Below, piece after piece: positions 19,781 to 28,168 of a DNA stretch of 64,000 bases. Position 1 is the stretch's first letter, and each line of letters begins with the position of its first letter. Made by a program: the position numbers and the translations under genes. The stretch is from assembly GCF_900102075.1 (NCBI RefSeq), contig NZ_FNAV01000005.1:289783-353782 (forward strand). Direction: 5' to 3'. The stretch is from Salipiger thiooxidans. Lineage in GTDB: Bacteria; Pseudomonadota; Alphaproteobacteria; Rhodobacterales; Rhodobacteraceae. The notes under the pieces are model-generated. The model worked only from the letters and a program-made list of their open reading frames with translations. It had not been told where the DNA came from and did no database searches.

Positions 19781-19796
19781 TTTACCAAATGGTAAA
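19781..19796. promoter_or_regulatory. Candidate RutR operator (perfect 7-2-7 palindrome)
   Basis: TTTACCA-AA-TGGTAAA lies in the divergent region between rutR and the amidohydrolase gene, 60 bases from the latter's start. It differs from the E. coli RutR consensus only by G to T at position 3 of each arm. A weaker copy lies before preT at 15909. Confidence 0.75.
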
Positions 19797-19856
19797 AAAC
19801 AGGCGCGCCGGACGGGAGCCCGGCCCGGAAAAACAGCAGACCGCAGGGGAAGCAAG

Positions 19857-21107
19857 ATGGCGATATCGGGAGAGAACCTCCGGATCGACGGCGACCGGCT
19901 ATGGGACAGCCTCATGGACATGGCCAAGATCGGGCCGGGCGTCGCGGGCGGCAACAACCGCCAGACACTCACCGACGAGGATGCCGAGGGCCGCGCGCTC
20001 TTCAAGTCCTGGTGCGACGACGCAGGGCTGAGCATGGGCGTCGACACCATGGGCACCATGTTCATGACGCGCGAGGGCACCGACCCCGATGCGCTTCCGG
20101 TCTACGTGGGCAGCCACCTCGACACGCAACCCACGGGCGGCAAGTACGACGGCGTGCTGGGCGTGCTCGGCGCGCTCGAGGCGGTGCGCTCGATGAATGA
20201 TCTGGGCATCAGGACGAAGCACCCGATCGTGGTGGTCAACTGGGCCAACGAGGAGGGCGCCCGCTTTGCGCCCGCGATGCTGGCCTCGGGCGTCTTCGCC
20301 GGGGTGCACAGCCAGGATTACGCCTACGGGCGCAAGGATCTCGAGGGCAAGACCTACGGCGCCGAGCTCGAACGCATCGGCTGGAAGGGCGACGAGGAGG
20401 TGGGCGCGCGCAAGATGCACGCCTATTACGAGCTGCACATCGAGCAGGGCCCGATCCTCGAGGCCGAGGGCAAGGACATCGGCGTCGTCACCCATTGCCA
20501 GGGGCTATGGTGGCTGGAGTTCACCCTCACCGGGCGCGAGGCCCACACCGGCTCGACGCCGATGGAGATGCGGGTGAACGCGGGGCTCGCCATGGCGCGG
20601 ATCCTCGAGACGGTGCAGGAGGTCGCGATGGCGGCGCTGCCCGGCGCCGTGGGCGGCGTGGGCCAGATGCAGTTCTCGCCCAACTCGCGCAACGTGCTGC
20701 CGGGGACGGTGGTGTTCACCGTCGACATCCGCTCGCCCGACCAGGCCAAGCTCGACGGCATGCGCGCCGAGATCGAGACGCGCGCCGCGGCGATCTGCGA
20801 CGAAATCGGCGTCGGCTGCGCGGTCGAGGCGGTGGGCCACTTCGACCCGGTGACCTTCGATCCCGAGCTTGTCGGCAATGTGCGCAAGGCGGCCGAGGAG
20901 CTGGGCTATTCGCATATGAACCTGATCTCCGGCGCGGGTCACGACGCCTGCTGGGCGGCCAAGGTCGCGCCCGCGACCATGGTCATGTGCCCCTGCGTGA
21001 AGGGCATCTCGCACAACGAGGCCGAGGAGATTTCAAAGGACTGGGCCACGGCCGGGGCGGAGGTCCTGTTCCGGGCGGTGCTCGAGACGGCGGAGATCGT
21101 GGAGTGA
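19857..21107 (+). CDS. Zn-dependent N-carbamoyl hydrolase (probable beta-ureidopropionase)
   Basis: 416 residues from ATG 19857, the normal length of the hydantoinase/carbamoylase M20 family. Metal-binding segments are visible: VYVGSHLDTQPTGGKYDG (His and Asp), VNWANEEGARFAPAML (Glu-Glu), ELHIEQGPILE (His), and the closing GAGHDACWAAKVAP (His). The dimerisation segment GREAHTGSTPMEMR is intact. In the reductive pathway such an enzyme hydrolyses N-carbamoyl-beta-alanine to beta-alanine, CO2 and ammonia. This role is inferred from the preTA, rutR and dihydropyrimidinase neighbours; allantoate amidohydrolases look alike. Confidence 0.88.
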   Translation: MAISGENLRIDGDRLWDSLMDMAKIGPGVAGGNNRQTLTDEDAEGRALFKSWCDDAGLSMGVDTMGTMFMTREGTDPDALPVYVGSHLDTQPTGGKYDGVLGVLGALEAVRSMNDLGIRTKHPIVVVNWANEEGARFAPAMLASGVFAGVHSQDYAYGRKDLEGKTYGAELERIGWKGDEEVGARKMHAYYELHIEQGPILEAEGKDIGVVTHCQGLWWLEFTLTGREAHTGSTPMEMRVNAGLAMARILETVQEVAMAALPGAVGGVGQMQFSPNSRNVLPGTVVFTVDIRSPDQAKLDGMRAEIETRAAAICDEIGVGCAVEAVGHFDPVTFDPELVGNVRKAAEELGYSHMNLISGAGHDACWAAKVAPATMVMCPCVKGISHNEAEEISKDWATAGAEVLFRAVLETAEIVE

Positions 21108-21235
21108 TCTGAGACGACGAAACCGGGGGACAGCCCGTCGCCATCGGGCTTGAAGCGATGGCGCCACGACGGCGACCCCCGGGTATTTCAGGCCAGTAGA
21201 AGACCGGGGAGCGCTCTGGTCGAGGGAGCAAGCAA

Positions 21236-22690
21236 ATGACCACAGTCATCAAGGGCGGCACGGTTGTCACCGCGGATTACAGCTACGAGGCGGACGTTCT
21301 CGTCGAGGGCGGCAAGATCGTCGGGATCGGCCCGGACCTGAAGGGCGACGAGGTGCTCGACGCCACCGGCTGCTACGTGATGCCGGGCGGGATCGACCCG
21401 CACACCCATCTCGAGATGCCGTTCATGGGCACCTATTCCTCGGACGATTTCGAAAGCGGAACCCGCGCGGCGCTGGCGGGCGGCACCACCATGGTGGTGG
21501 ATTTCGCGCTGCCGTCGCCGGGGCAGGGGCTGCTCGACGCGCTGCAGATGTGGGACAACAAGTCGACCCGCGCCAACTGCGACTATTCCTTCCATATGGC
21601 GATCACCTGGTGGTCGGAGCAGGTCTTCAACGAGATGGAGGCCGTGGTCCGGGAACGCGGCATCAACACCTTCAAGCACTTCATGGCCTACAAGGGCGCG
21701 CTGATGGTGAACGACGACGAGCTCTACGCCTCGTTCCAGCGTTGCGCCGAGCTGGGCGCCATCCCGCTGGTCCATGCCGAGAACGGCGACGTGGTGGCGG
21801 AGCTGTCGGCCAAGCTGCTGGCGGCGGGCAACAACGGGCCCGAGGGCCACGCCTATTCCCGGCCGCCGCAGGTCGAGGGCGAGGCCACCAACCGCGCCAT
21901 CATGATTGCCGACATGGCGGGCGTGCCGCTCTACGTGGTGCACGTCTCCTGCGAGGACAGCCACGAGGCCATCCGCCGCGCCCGTATGCAGGGCAAGCGG
22001 GTCTGGGGTGAACCGCTGATCCAGCACCTGACTCTCGACGAAAGCGAGTATTTCGACAAGGACTGGGACCACGCCGCGCGCCGGGTGATGTCGCCGCCGT
22101 TCCGCAACAAGATGCATCAGGACAGCCTGTGGAACGGCCTCGCGTCGGGCTCGCTGTCCTGCGTGGCGACGGACCACTGCGCCTTCACCACCGACCAGAA
22201 GCGCTATGGCGTCGGCGATTTCACCAAGATCCCGAACGGCACCGGCGGGCTCGAGGACCGGATCCCGATGCTCTGGACCTATGGCGTGGGCACCGGGCGG
22301 CTGACCAAGGAAGAGTTCGTCGCGGTCACCTCGACCAACATCGCCAAGATCCTCAATTGCTACCCGACCAAGGGCGCGATTCTCGTGGGCGCGGATGCCG
22401 ATATCGTGGTGCTCGACCCGGAGAAGTCCAAGACCATCTCCGCCGCCTCGCAGCAGTCGGCCATCGACTACAACGTCTTCGAGGGCAAGGAGGTCAGGGG
22501 CCTGCCGCGCTTCGTGCTGACCCGCGGCAAGGTTGCGGTCATGGACGGCGAGATGAAGACCGAGGAAGGCCACGGCAAGTTCGTCAAGCGCGAGCCCGCC
22601 GGGGCGGTGAGCCGGGCGCTCTCGTCGTGGAAGGAACTGACCGCGCCGCGCCCGGTGCAGCGGTCGGGGATCCCTGCGAGCGGAGTCTGA
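21236..22690 (+). CDS. hydA: Dihydropyrimidinase
   Basis: 484 residues of the cyclic amidohydrolase family. Binuclear-metal ligands are visible: GGIDPHTHLEMPF (two His), the carboxylated Lys in FKHFMAYKGALM near residue 150, His in IPLVHAEN near 183, His in LYVVHVSCED near 239, and Asp in VATDHCAFTT near 318. It opens dihydrouracil and dihydrothymine rings to N-carbamoyl-beta-amino acids, the step between PreTA and the amidohydrolase just upstream. It starts after a GGGAGCAAG site and is 128 bases from the amidohydrolase stop. Confidence 0.94.
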   Translation: MTTVIKGGTVVTADYSYEADVLVEGGKIVGIGPDLKGDEVLDATGCYVMPGGIDPHTHLEMPFMGTYSSDDFESGTRAALAGGTTMVVDFALPSPGQGLLDALQMWDNKSTRANCDYSFHMAITWWSEQVFNEMEAVVRERGINTFKHFMAYKGALMVNDDELYASFQRCAELGAIPLVHAENGDVVAELSAKLLAAGNNGPEGHAYSRPPQVEGEATNRAIMIADMAGVPLYVVHVSCEDSHEAIRRARMQGKRVWGEPLIQHLTLDESEYFDKDWDHAARRVMSPPFRNKMHQDSLWNGLASGSLSCVATDHCAFTTDQKRYGVGDFTKIPNGTGGLEDRIPMLWTYGVGTGRLTKEEFVAVTSTNIAKILNCYPTKGAILVGADADIVVLDPEKSKTISAASQQSAIDYNVFEGKEVRGLPRFVLTRGKVAVMDGEMKTEEGHGKFVKREPAGAVSRALSSWKELTAPRPVQRSGIPASGV

Positions 22691-22697
22691 CTTGTCC

Positions 22698-23108
22698 CTA
22701 CTGCGGAACGAAACGCTCGAGTTCGGGCAGAAGGACGACGCTCTCCTGCTCGTGCGGGTCGGTGCGGGCGAGAACGCTCACCACCTCGACGTTGCCGGTG
22801 TTGATCGGCAGGTGGGGCACTCCGGCGGGAATGTAGACGAGATCGCCGGCGGTGGTCTCCATCATGTTCTCGAGCTCAGGGCCCCAGTACATGACGGCGC
22901 TGCCCTCGATCACGTAGATCGCGGTCTCGTGGCTTTCGTGCATGTGGGCTTTGGCGCGGCCGCCGGGCGGGATGCGCAGCACGTGCATGCAGATCCCCAG
23001 CGCGCCGCTGGTCTCGCGCGAGATGCCTTCGAGGTAGTTGAACCCCTGCTTTCCCGCGTAGCTCTCTCCGGGGCGAAGCTTGCGGCAACGGGCGGGCGTT
23101 TCGGTCAT
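22698..23108 (-). CDS. Cupin-domain protein
   Basis: 136 residues from the ATG at 23108 (GGAAGG ribosome site on the minus strand). It has a single cupin barrel: GGRAKAHMHESHETAIYVIEG carries the two His plus Glu and the later His (G-x5-H-x-H-x3,4-E pattern), and GDLVYIPAGVPHLPIN gives the second motif (G-x5-P-x-G-x2-H-x3-N). Small cupins of this kind bind a divalent metal and are often isomerases, oxygenases or sugar epimerases. It is placed tail to tail with the dihydropyrimidinase gene, inside the pyrimidine cluster but on the opposite strand. Its substrate is unknown. Confidence 0.85.
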   Translation of the reverse strand: MTETPARCRKLRPGESYAGKQGFNYLEGISRETSGALGICMHVLRIPPGGRAKAHMHESHETAIYVIEGSAVMYWGPELENMMETTAGDLVYIPAGVPHLPINTGNVEVVSVLARTDPHEQESVVLLPELERFVPQ

Positions 23109-23134
23109 GGCACTGTCCTTCCGGAGGCTGCGGC

Positions 23135-23941
23135 ATGATGGATGGCACTCCGAAACCCGCCGCTGCGTCAACCGTGATCTCCGCCAGCGCGCTCAACCTG
23201 ACCTTCGAGACCAACGACGGGCCGGTGCACGCGCTGAGGGACGTGAACCTCGAGGTGGGGAAGGGCGACTTCGTCTCCTTCATCGGGCCCTCGGGCTGCG
23301 GCAAGACCACCTTCCTGCGGGTCATGGCCGATCTCGAGCAGCCCACGTCGGGCACCGTCCTGGTGAACGGCGTTACGCCCGAAGAAGCGCGCAAGGCCCG
23401 TGCCTACGGCTACGTCTTCCAGGCGGCGGGGCTTTACCCGTGGCGCACCATCGGCGGCAACATCCGCCTGCCGCTCGAGATCATGGGCTACGACAAGCGC
23501 GTGCAGGCCGAACGGGTGAAGGAGGTCCTGGCGCTGGTCGACCTCGCCGGGTTCGAGAAGAAATATCCGTGGCAGCTGTCGGGCGGCATGCAGCAGCGCG
23601 CCTCCATCGCCCGGGCGCTGGCCTTCGAGGCCGACATCCTGCTGATGGACGAGCCCTTCGGCGCGTTGGACGAGATCGTACGCGACCACCTGAACGAGCA
23701 GCTTCTGGCGCTCTGGGCGCGGACGCAGAAGACAATCTGCTTCGTCACCCACTCTATCCCCGAGGCGGTCTACCTGAGCACCAAGATCGTGGTGATGTCG
23801 CCGCGTCCGGGGCGCATCACCGACGTCATCGAAAGCACGCTCCCGCGCGAGCGCCCGCTCGACATCCGCGACACGCCGGAGTTCCTGGAAATCGCCCACC
23901 GCGTGCGCGAGGGGCTGCGGGCGGGGCACGCCTATGACTGA
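23135..23941 (+). CDS. ABC transporter ATP-binding protein (NitT/TauT type, probable pyrimidine uptake)
   Basis: 268 residues. Walker A is GPSGCGKTT near residue 50, the Q-loop is in GYVFQAAGLYPWRTIGGNI, the signature is LSGGMQQRASIARAL near 145, Walker B is ILLMDEPFGALD near 167, and the switch His is in CFVTHSIPEAVYL. The P-W-R-T at the Q-loop is typical of NitT/TauT/SsuB ATPases. Two permease genes and a binding protein gene follow on the same strand after an unusual GNAT insertion. The pyrimidine or catabolic-intermediate substrate is inferred from the cluster. Confidence 0.9.
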   Translation: MMDGTPKPAAASTVISASALNLTFETNDGPVHALRDVNLEVGKGDFVSFIGPSGCGKTTFLRVMADLEQPTSGTVLVNGVTPEEARKARAYGYVFQAAGLYPWRTIGGNIRLPLEIMGYDKRVQAERVKEVLALVDLAGFEKKYPWQLSGGMQQRASIARALAFEADILLMDEPFGALDEIVRDHLNEQLLALWARTQKTICFVTHSIPEAVYLSTKIVVMSPRPGRITDVIESTLPRERPLDIRDTPEFLEIAHRVREGLRAGHAYD

Positions 23942-24094
23942 GCCGTGCGCCCCTTTCGTTGCGGCAAGGCAAGCCCCTGGCGCTTTCCGGCCGCCGGTGG
24001 CGCGCCAGCGATGGGCGCGGGCGGCTGGCGCGCGTTCCAGCCTTCAGCGCCACCGGTTCTCCGGCCTGTTTCGAATTTCAGGATACGGAAAGAC

Positions 24095-24174
24095 GCCTTC
24101 ATCTTCCCGAAAACATTCGAATTTTCTTTTCTGTCGCCGCTATTCCGGTCGAGTATTCGAGGAAAGATGAAGGC
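24095..24174. repeat. 80-base inverted repeat between the ABC ATPase and GNAT genes
   Basis: GCCTTCATCTTCC at 24095-24107 pairs with GGAAAGATGAAGGC at 24161-24174 (13 paired bases, one bulge). The loop is AT-rich and holds two TTCGA-centred motifs. The surrounding 250 bases (23942-24189) contain no recognisable gene and are much richer in AT than the flanks. Confidence 0.7.
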
Positions 24175-24189
24175 ATGGGGAGGATCGGC

Positions 24190-24630
24190 ATGAACACAGT
24201 GCAGCACAGCCCCCGGCTCGCAGGGCCGGATGATGTCCCGGGGATCGCGGCGGTGCTCAACCGCTGGATCGACGAGACCACCTGGATGCCAAGATCCATG
24301 CCGCCATCCGATATCGAGGATATCATCCGCACGGCGCTTCCGGACCGCAACATCTGGGTGCTCGGCGATCCGATCGAGGCCTACCTGTCGCTCGATCCGA
24401 GGGTGTCGAAGATCGGGGCGCTCTATTGCTCGCGCACCGGGGAAGGCTGCGGCAAGGCGCTGATGGACCGCGCCAAGGAAGGCCGGGATTTCCTCTGGCT
24501 CCACACCAACGTCCCGAACCTCGGGGCGCAGCGCTTCTATCGCCGTGAGGGCTTCGAACCCGTCGGCGGCGAGATCATGCCCGACCCGCCCGAGACCGTC
24601 CCCGAGATCCGCATGGAGTGGCACCGTTGA
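24190..24630 (+). CDS. GNAT family N-acetyltransferase
   Basis: 146 residues from ATG 24190 (GGGGAGG at 24177-24183, spacing 6); an in-frame ATG at 24175 lies on the ribosome site and is rejected. The GNAT fold is seen as an N-terminal DDVPGIAAVLNRWIDETTWM helix region, the acetyl-CoA loop C-S-R-T-G-E-G-C-G-KALMDRAKEG near 83, and LHTNVPNLGAQRFYRREGFEPVG near 107. It acetylates an amine of unknown identity. It overlaps the first permease gene by 4 bases, so it is embedded in the transporter operon. Confidence 0.88.
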   Translation: MNTVQHSPRLAGPDDVPGIAAVLNRWIDETTWMPRSMPPSDIEDIIRTALPDRNIWVLGDPIEAYLSLDPRVSKIGALYCSRTGEGCGKALMDRAKEGRDFLWLHTNVPNLGAQRFYRREGFEPVGGEIMPDPPETVPEIRMEWHR

Positions 24631-25490
24631 GAGCTGTCGTGCCCGTGCTGACCGTCGTCGCGGTGATCGTCGCGATCTGGTACGCGGCCGCGGTCTGGCT
24701 CAACGCGCCCTGGGCGCGGGACATGGCCGCGCGGCAGGACCGCGAGCTCGGGGCTGCGGAGCTGGTGGTCGACACCTGGAGCCAGGACAAGCCGAAGCTG
24801 CCCGCACCGCACCAGGTCGTCACCGAGCTCTGGGAGACCACGGTCGAGAAGAGCGTGACCTCGAAGCGCAGCCTCGTCTACCACGCCTGGGTGACGCTCT
24901 CGGCGACGCTGGCGGGCTTCGGGCTCGGCACCGCGCTCGGGTTCGCGCTGGCGGTGGGCATCGTCTACATCCGTGTCATGGACATGAGCGTCATGCCCTG
25001 GGTCATCGCCAGCCAGACCATCCCGATCCTTGCCATCGCGCCGATGATCATCGTGGTGCTGAACGCGGTGGGCGTCTCGGGTCTGCTGCCCAAGGCGGTG
25101 ATCTCGATGTACCTGAGCTTCTTCCCGGTGGTCGTGGGCATGGTGAAGGGGCTGCGCTCGCCCTCGGCGATGCAGCTCGACCAGATGCGCACGTGGAATG
25201 CCACCAGCGCGCAGGAGTTCGTCAAGCTGCGCCTGCCATCGTCGATGCCCTACCTCTTCGCCTCGCTGAAGATTGCCATGGCCGCGAGCCTCGTCGGCGC
25301 CATCGTGGGCGAACTGCCCACTGGTGCCGTGGCAGGGCTGGGCGCGCGCCTGCTGGCGGGCAGCTACTACGGCCAGACCATCCAGATCTGGTCGGCGCTC
25401 TTCATGGCGGCTGCGGTCGCGGCTGCCATGGTCGGGCTGATCGGCGTGCTGCAGCGGGTCACGCTGCGGCGCATGGGGCTGGACCGATGA
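24627..25490 (+). CDS. ABC transporter permease (NitT/TauT type)
   Basis: 287 residues if the TTG at 24627 is used (GGAG at 24615-24618, spacing 8, and a TTGA overlap with the GNAT stop); a GTG at 24618 is possible. About six membrane helices are visible, beginning with VLTVVAVIVAIWYAAAVWL and TLSATLAGFGLGTALGFAL. The cytoplasmic EAA loop for the ATPase is NATSAQEFVKLRLPSSMPYLF near residue 190. It pairs with the next permease, with which it overlaps by 4 bases (ATGA). Confidence 0.9.
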   Translation: MRAVVPVLTVVAVIVAIWYAAAVWLNAPWARDMAARQDRELGAAELVVDTWSQDKPKLPAPHQVVTELWETTVEKSVTSKRSLVYHAWVTLSATLAGFGLGTALGFALAVGIVYIRVMDMSVMPWVIASQTIPILAIAPMIIVVLNAVGVSGLLPKAVISMYLSFFPVVVGMVKGLRSPSAMQLDQMRTWNATSAQEFVKLRLPSSMPYLFASLKIAMAASLVGAIVGELPTGAVAGLGARLLAGSYYGQTIQIWSALFMAAAVAAAMVGLIGVLQRVTLRRMGLDR

Positions 25491-26443
25491 CTGCGCGGGC
25501 GCTGGTCTCGCGCGCGCCGCTGGTGGCCTTCCAGATCGCGCTGGGGGTCGCCCTCGTGGCCAAGGGGCTCGTGTCCTCGGGCGTGGGCACCGCGCTGGTG
25601 ACGCTGGCGCTGTTCGCGGTGTGGATCGGCGGCACGCTCCTCAACAGCTGGCTGGCGGCGCGCCCCGGCGTCTTGCGCTTCAAGGCCTTCGCCATTCCTC
25701 TGGTCTTCGGGCTCACGCTGCTGGCGATGTGGGAGATAGCGGTGCGGGGCTACGGCGTCTCGACGGTGATCCTGCCGCCGCCCTCGGCCATCGCGGTGCG
25801 GTTCTCGCACTCGCTCCCGATCCTCTGGGAGGATTTCGTCCAGACCGTGATCAAGGGCGCGCTGAGCGGCTTCGTCATCGGCTGCGTCGCGGCGCTGGTG
25901 ACGGCGGTGGTGGTCGACCGCTTCGACTTCCTGCGCCGCGGCCTGCTGCCGGTCGGCAACTTCGTGGCGGCGCTGCCGATCATCGGCATCGCCCCGATCC
26001 TCGTGATGTGGTTCGGCTTCGACTGGCAGTCGAAGGCGGCGGTGGTGGTAGTCATGGTGTTCTTCCCGATGCTGGTGAACACTGTCGAGGGGTTGCACGA
26101 TACCAGCGCCATGCAGCGCGACCTGATGCGCACCTATGCCGCCGGCTACTGGACGACGCTCTTCAAGTTGCGCCTGCCGGCCGCCATGCCTTTCATCTTC
26201 AACGGGCTCAAGATCGCCAGCACGCTGGCCCTGATCGGCGCCATCGTCGCTGAATTCTTCGGCTCTCCCGTCAGGGGCATGGGCTTCCGGATCTCCACCA
26301 GCGTCGGGCTGCTTGCGCTGGACCTGGTGTGGGCTGAAATCGTGGTGGCCGCGATCGCGGGCTCGGCCTTCTACGGCGCCATCGCGCTGCTCGAGAAGGC
26401 CGTCACCTTCTGGCACCCCTCGCAGCGGGGCCACGGACACTAG
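25487..26443 (+). CDS. ABC transporter permease (NitT/TauT type), second subunit
   Basis: 318 residues from ATG 25487. It has extra hydrophobic segments at the N-terminus (VAFQIALGVALVAKGLV, ALVTLALFAVWIGGTLL) before the usual SsuC/ThiX-like core. The core EAA loop is YAAGYWTTLFKLRLPAAMPFI near residue 225, followed by ALIGAIVAEFFGSPVRGMG. Together with the preceding permease it forms a heterodimeric channel in the inner membrane. The binding-protein gene follows 32 bases downstream. Confidence 0.9.
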   Translation: MTARALVSRAPLVAFQIALGVALVAKGLVSSGVGTALVTLALFAVWIGGTLLNSWLAARPGVLRFKAFAIPLVFGLTLLAMWEIAVRGYGVSTVILPPPSAIAVRFSHSLPILWEDFVQTVIKGALSGFVIGCVAALVTAVVVDRFDFLRRGLLPVGNFVAALPIIGIAPILVMWFGFDWQSKAAVVVVMVFFPMLVNTVEGLHDTSAMQRDLMRTYAAGYWTTLFKLRLPAAMPFIFNGLKIASTLALIGAIVAEFFGSPVRGMGFRISTSVGLLALDLVWAEIVVAAIAGSAFYGAIALLEKAVTFWHPSQRGHGH

Positions 26444-26475
26444 GACCAACGACAAGAACCAACACGGAGGTAACG

Positions 26476-27468
26476 ATGACAACATTGACCAGACTGGGCG
26501 CCCTCGCGGCGCTGTCGCTGGCCGCAGGTGCGGCCCACGCGGCGGACGAGATGACGCTGCAGCTCAAGTGGGTGACGCAGGCCCAGTTCGCGGGCTACTA
26601 CGTGGCCGCCGACAAGGGGTTCTACGAGGAAGAGGATCTCGACGTCACCATCAAGCCCGGCGGTCCCGACATCGCGCCGGTGCAGGTGCTGCTCGGCGGC
26701 GGTGCCGACGTGATGGTCGACTGGCTGCCCTCGGCGCTTGCGGCGCGCGAGAACGGCGCCCCCATCGTCAACATCGCCCAACCCTTCAAATCCTCCGGCC
26801 TGATGCTCACCTGCCTCAAGGAGCACGGCATCGAGACCCCCGCGGACTTCCCCGGCCACATGCTGGGCACGTGGTTCTTCGGCAACGAACTGCCGCTCTA
26901 TTCGTGGATGTCCAAGCTCGGCTACGCCACCGACGGCTCCGAGGGCGGCGTGACCATTCAGAAGATCAATTTCAACGTCGATCCGCTGCTCCAGAAGCAG
27001 GTCGAGTGCGCCACCACCATGACCTACAACGAGTACTGGCAGGTGATCGACGCGGGCCTCACGCCGGATGACCTCGTGGTCTTCAAGTACGAGGACGAGG
27101 GCATCTCGACGCTCGAGGACGGGCTCTACACCACCGAGGAGAACCTTGAGGACCCCGAGATGGTCGACAAGCTGGTCCGCTTCGTGCGCGCCTCGATGAA
27201 GGGCTGGAAATACGCCGAGGAGAACCCCGACGAGGCGGCCGACATCGTGCTCGAGAACGACGCCACCGGCGCCCAGACCGAAGTCCACCAGAAGCGCATG
27301 ATGGGCGAGATCGCCAAGCTGACGGCGGGCTCGAACGGTGCGCTTGATCCGGCGGACTTCGAGCGTACGGTCGACGTGCTGCTGTCCTCGGGCGCCGATC
27401 CGGTGATCACCGCGAACCCGGGCGACGCCGCATGGACCCTCGCGATCACGGATGAAGCGCTGAAGTGA
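26476..27468 (+). CDS. ABC transporter periplasmic substrate-binding protein (NMT1/ThiY-like)
   Basis: 330 residues with a clear signal peptide (MTTLTRLGALAALSLAAGAA, cleaved near AHA|ADEM). The mature part opens with LQLKWVTQAQFAGYYVAADK and GFYEEEDLDVTIKPGGPD, the hallmark of the NMT1/ThiY group that binds pyrimidine-like ligands (HMP precursors, pyrimidines). Strong ribosome site GGAGGT lies 7 bases before the ATG. A terminator follows the gene. The ligand is inferred to be a pyrimidine from family and context. Confidence 0.92.
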   Translation: MTTLTRLGALAALSLAAGAAHAADEMTLQLKWVTQAQFAGYYVAADKGFYEEEDLDVTIKPGGPDIAPVQVLLGGGADVMVDWLPSALAARENGAPIVNIAQPFKSSGLMLTCLKEHGIETPADFPGHMLGTWFFGNELPLYSWMSKLGYATDGSEGGVTIQKINFNVDPLLQKQVECATTMTYNEYWQVIDAGLTPDDLVVFKYEDEGISTLEDGLYTTEENLEDPEMVDKLVRFVRASMKGWKYAEENPDEAADIVLENDATGAQTEVHQKRMMGEIAKLTAGSNGALDPADFERTVDVLLSSGADPVITANPGDAAWTLAITDEALK

Positions 27469-27533
27469 CGGTCCCCGGTCGTGTCGCCGCTCTCCGGGGC
27501 GGCGGCGGGCTCTGCCAGAGGCAAAACGAATGA

Positions 27534-27564
27534 GGGGGTGGCTGCAACTGCCACCCCCTTTTCT
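27534..27564 (+). terminator. Rho-independent terminator of the pyrimidine transporter operon
   Basis: A perfect 9-bp stem GGGGGTGGC/GCCACCCCC (27534-27558) with a 7-base loop is followed by TTTTCTG. It lies 65 bases past the binding-protein stop. Confidence 0.9.
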
Positions 27565-27704
27565 GTTGATAATCAATCTTAAAAATGGTGACGCGGCCAA
27601 GGTTGGGGACGGGCTGCGCCAAACTGGGGATGGAATGCTCCCTACGCGCGGCGATTCGTAGACCGCCCCTGTGACAGGCGCGTGACGTTGCGATGAAACC
27701 GACC

Positions 27705-28076
27705 CTAGCGGGCGGGATTCGCCAGCATGGCGAGCAGATCCGCGGTCCGGAAGGGGCGGTGCAGCACCGTGAAGCCCGCCGACTCGCCGCGTTCCTCGGC
27801 CTCGAACCCCATCAGCACCACGCGTGCCTGCCGCGCCGCCAGCGCGCTGCCGAGCGCCGAGGCCTGCGCCGCCTCGGGCGACATCGACATCACCGCAAGC
27901 GTGATCTGCGGATGTTCGTCCAGCGCGGCAAGGGCCGCGGCCTCGTTGGCGGGCAGGACGATGCGCGCGCCGGGATGGGATTCCTCGAGCGTACTGGCGA
28001 TGTCTTCGGCAACCACGGGGTCGTGGACGAAAACGAGAAAGGAGAGCGCCGGGAACATCCGGTCATTTAGAGTCAT
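27705..28076 (-). CDS. Degenerate receiver-like (pseudo-receiver) protein
   Basis: 123 residues with receiver-domain secondary structure but no phosphorylation chemistry. Strand 1 FLVFVHDPVVAEDIA keeps only one acidic residue. Where the phosphoacceptor Asp should be, the strand reads ITLAVMSMS. The conserved Lys-Pro is Arg-Pro (VLHRPFRTADLLAML). Such proteins usually work by binding a partner rather than by phosphorylation. It is divergent from the FNR-like regulator gene with 92 bases between them, so a link in function is possible. Confidence 0.65.
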   Translation of the reverse strand: MTLNDRMFPALSFLVFVHDPVVAEDIASTLEESHPGARIVLPANEAAALAALDEHPQITLAVMSMSPEAAQASALGSALAARQARVVLMGFEAEERGESAGFTVLHRPFRTADLLAMLANPAR

Positions 28077-28168
28077 ATCGGCCTACGCTGAGAGTTCAGC
28101 TGCACTGTGGAACGAAATTGCTGACGCAGCATTAAACTGTGACATAGGCAGCGCCGAGATGGTTCCCC

